Shown here one piece after another: positions 5,746-5,789 of a stretch of DNA of 5,789 bases (position 1 is the stretch's first letter; each line of letters starts with the position of its first letter). Position numbers and translations under genes: made by a program. Below the pieces are notes generated by a model. It had not been told where the DNA came from, made no database searches, and worked only from the letters and a program-made list of their open reading frames with translations. The stretch comes from an uncultured Micrococcales bacterium (GTDB taxonomy: Bacteria; Actinomycetota; Actinomycetes; Actinomycetales; Microbacteriaceae): assembly GCA_903824455.1 (NCBI GenBank), contig CAIJWY010000010.1, forward strand, positions 1 through 5,789, written 5' to 3'.

Positions 5746-5789
5746 GTGAATGATGCTCCGATAGGTATTTTCGACTCAGGTGTGGGCGG
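5746..5789 (+). CDS. murI: Glutamate racemase (3' partial, N terminus only)
   Basis: Only 14 complete codons are visible, reading MNDAPIGIFDSGVG with GTG as start, and the next partial codon is GG (Gly). PIGIFDSGVGG is the characteristic N terminus of glutamate racemase, and its Asp-Ser pair belongs to the substrate-binding and catalytic region. The enzyme makes D-glutamate for peptidoglycan in the cytoplasm. The family shares this N terminus with aspartate racemase-like relatives only loosely, so the call is good although short. The start is supported by the -10 box seven bases upstream. Head-to-head placement with pncB fits known actinobacterial gene neighbourhoods. Confidence 0.85.
   Translation, partial: MNDAPIGIFDSGVG

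Noticed and set aside
1..5789. Mobile element, CRISPR array, defence or toxin-antitoxin system
   Set aside because: No transposase or integrase, no direct-repeat arrays and no att-like duplication of the tRNA 3' end were seen; the genes are core actinobacterial functions.

Overview
The window looks like chromosomal DNA from an actinobacterium, most likely a member of Microbacteriaceae with moderate GC, such as a small-genome freshwater 'Luna'-type lineage (Rhodoluna/Aquiluna-like). The evidence is the content: a UPF0182 membrane protein, a DUF3039 protein and an actinobacterial-type nicotinate phosphoribosyltransferase. The base composition is only about half GC by eye, and nearly every gene has a TANNNT -10 box lying 5-7 bases before its start codon. 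The lineage is an inference from family recall, not from a search.

Layout. Positions 1-1975 (+) hold the C-terminal two thirds of a UPF0182 membrane protein whose N-terminal helices lie outside the window. An initiator tRNA-Met gene follows at 2006-2079, with its own extended -10 box just after the UPF0182 stop and a strong 15-bp hairpin terminator behind it. Next is an exported 229-residue protein with one PKD domain (2175-2864, +) and no assignable pathway. After it comes a membrane-anchored HtrA/DegP-type serine protease with one PDZ domain (2906-4111, +), then a small zinc-ribbon-like DUF3039 protein (4120-4401, +) only 8 bases downstream. On the opposite strand, nicotinate phosphoribosyltransferase (pncB, 4398-5696, -) converges on DUF3039 so tightly that both stop codons share one CTAG. 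From the 49-base gap upstream of pncB, glutamate racemase (murI) starts divergently at 5746 and runs off the window.

How the genes fit together. Two are defined enzymes: pncB salvages nicotinate into NAD, and murI supplies D-glutamate for peptidoglycan. HtrA is an envelope quality-control protease. UPF0182 and the PKD protein are envelope or secreted proteins of unknown role. Apart from the possible htrA-DUF3039 pair, the genes look like separate short transcription units rather than one pathway.

The window is mostly ordinary core genome, and I see no defence system, mobile element, CRISPR array or biosynthetic cluster. The most informative signals are the recurring leaderless-promoter architecture, including a 16-base near-identical start region shared by htrA and murI, the compact pncB/murI divergent promoter, and the uncharacterised PKD protein.
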